Source of the DNA: Entoloma clypeatum
Lineage: Eukaryota; Basidiomycota; Agaricomycetes; Agaricales; Entolomataceae
Length of the DNA stretch: 64,000 nt
Assembly: GCA_963565915.1 (NCBI GenBank)
Contig: OY751487.1
Span: forward strand, 4,588,001 to 4,652,000
Reading direction: 5' to 3'
Below the pieces are notes generated by a model. That model saw nothing but the letters and a program-made list of their open reading frames with translations, searched no databases and was not told the origin of the DNA. Below, in pieces: positions 63,481 through 64,000 of the stretch (its first letter is position 1; every line of letters begins with the position of its first letter). Both the position numbers and the translations under genes were made by a program.

Positions 63481-64000
63481 CTGACAAATTGGTATGAACA
63501 ATTGCCTATAGACTCTTACATACATAAGGACACTGTAAAATCATGGTTTCAGAAACTTTTGGATGCAGCAGTTATGTACAATAAAATACTATTAGATAAA
63601 CCTAGGAGAGAAAAACCAAAAAAAGATGAATCGGACTTACAGTAGATACGCTTGTAAACTATATCATTGGGGAGTCCTTGGAAACAAGGCTTGGTTCGGC
63701 CCTTACGGATGAATGCTTAATTCCCTGTTCAGATGAATCAGATAACTTAAATAGGCAAATGGACTCTATGGGGGAACCATTTTTTATTTGATCCGCTTCT
63801 TTGGAAAAGGAGCTTATGATGAAAATCACACTGGAAACATTGCAGGACAAACACACCTTTGATGTCGATGCATTATTGGACTCAGGGGTGACAGGGATGT
63901 TCATTGATCTGGACTTCGCCAAGAGAAACAATATTAAATTAAGGGAACTACCTGCATCGGAAAGGTTACCAGTCCGGAAACCATGGGATCATGCCATAGA
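63481..64000 (+). pseudogene. pol: Gypsy G protease start, runs off window
   Basis: Interrupted coding text, then an open piece with the aspartic protease motif ALLDSGVTGMFIDLDFAKRN (near 63871-63930), followed by RKPWDHAI at the window edge. The comparable text in Z and E3 (WDHGIEL, WDHAIEL) leads into RT, so RT should follow just outside. Confidence 0.75.

Overview
The window looks like a transposon graveyard from a mushroom-forming basidiomycete (Agaricomycete). The evidence is introns of about 46-65 bases, a KDZ transposase carrying the CxC2 cysteine cluster, F-box/LRR and RNase H1-N-domain protein genes, chromodomain Ty3/gypsy elements and Tad-like LINEs. I see no rRNA, tRNA, CRISPR array or ordinary housekeeping gene. 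Family names come from motifs read by eye, not from database searches.

Layout. 1-2208: a + strand gypsy remnant (Z) fused tail-to-tail to a - strand gypsy (A). 2209-8440: gypsy E1 (-), 492-bp LTRs, inserted into A. 8441-10424: the rest of A, fused in frame to the gag of a truncated copia. 10425-10714 and 16643-19250: gypsy D (-), with an extra ORF after pol. That ORF is split by gypsy E3 (+, 10715-16642, TSD GAAGG). 19251-19834, 34222-34383 and 41479-42242 are three separated pieces of one F-box/LRR gene (-). Between them lie a 5'-truncated LINE (19835-34221, poly-A, 12-bp TSD) carrying two copia insertions (C1, C2), and gypsy E2 (34413-41453, TSD AAGAC), which sits inside an intron. 42243-49386: an LTR-like promoter, a gene fragment and a two-ORF LINE (-). 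49560-56312: a hypothetical gene (-), an RNase H1-N-domain gene (+) and a KDZ transposon (+). 56313-64000: minisatellite, solo LTRs, a hAT remnant, gypsy F and the 5' part of gypsy G.

The most unusual content is in E1 and E2. Each carries, between pol and the 3' LTR and on the opposite strand, a spliced gene. It encodes a coiled-coil protein with a Zn(II)2Cys6-type cluster (C-x2-C-x6-C-x8/11-C-x2-C-x6-C), and the intron sits in the same place and phase in both copies. The same elements are saturated with the word TCGGA/GCGGA, which contains the CGG triplet typically bound by Zn2Cys6 proteins. E3 shares the word but lacks the gene. I propose a self-encoded DNA-binding system, comparable in logic to the VANC anti-silencing proteins of plant VANDAL elements. 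This is a hypothesis.

A second theme is decay by cytosine deamination. Nonsense codons are overwhelmingly TGA at positions expected to be Arg (CGA), reading frames often remain unshifted, and LTR pairs differ by transitions mostly at CpG. This points to CpG methylation of repeats.
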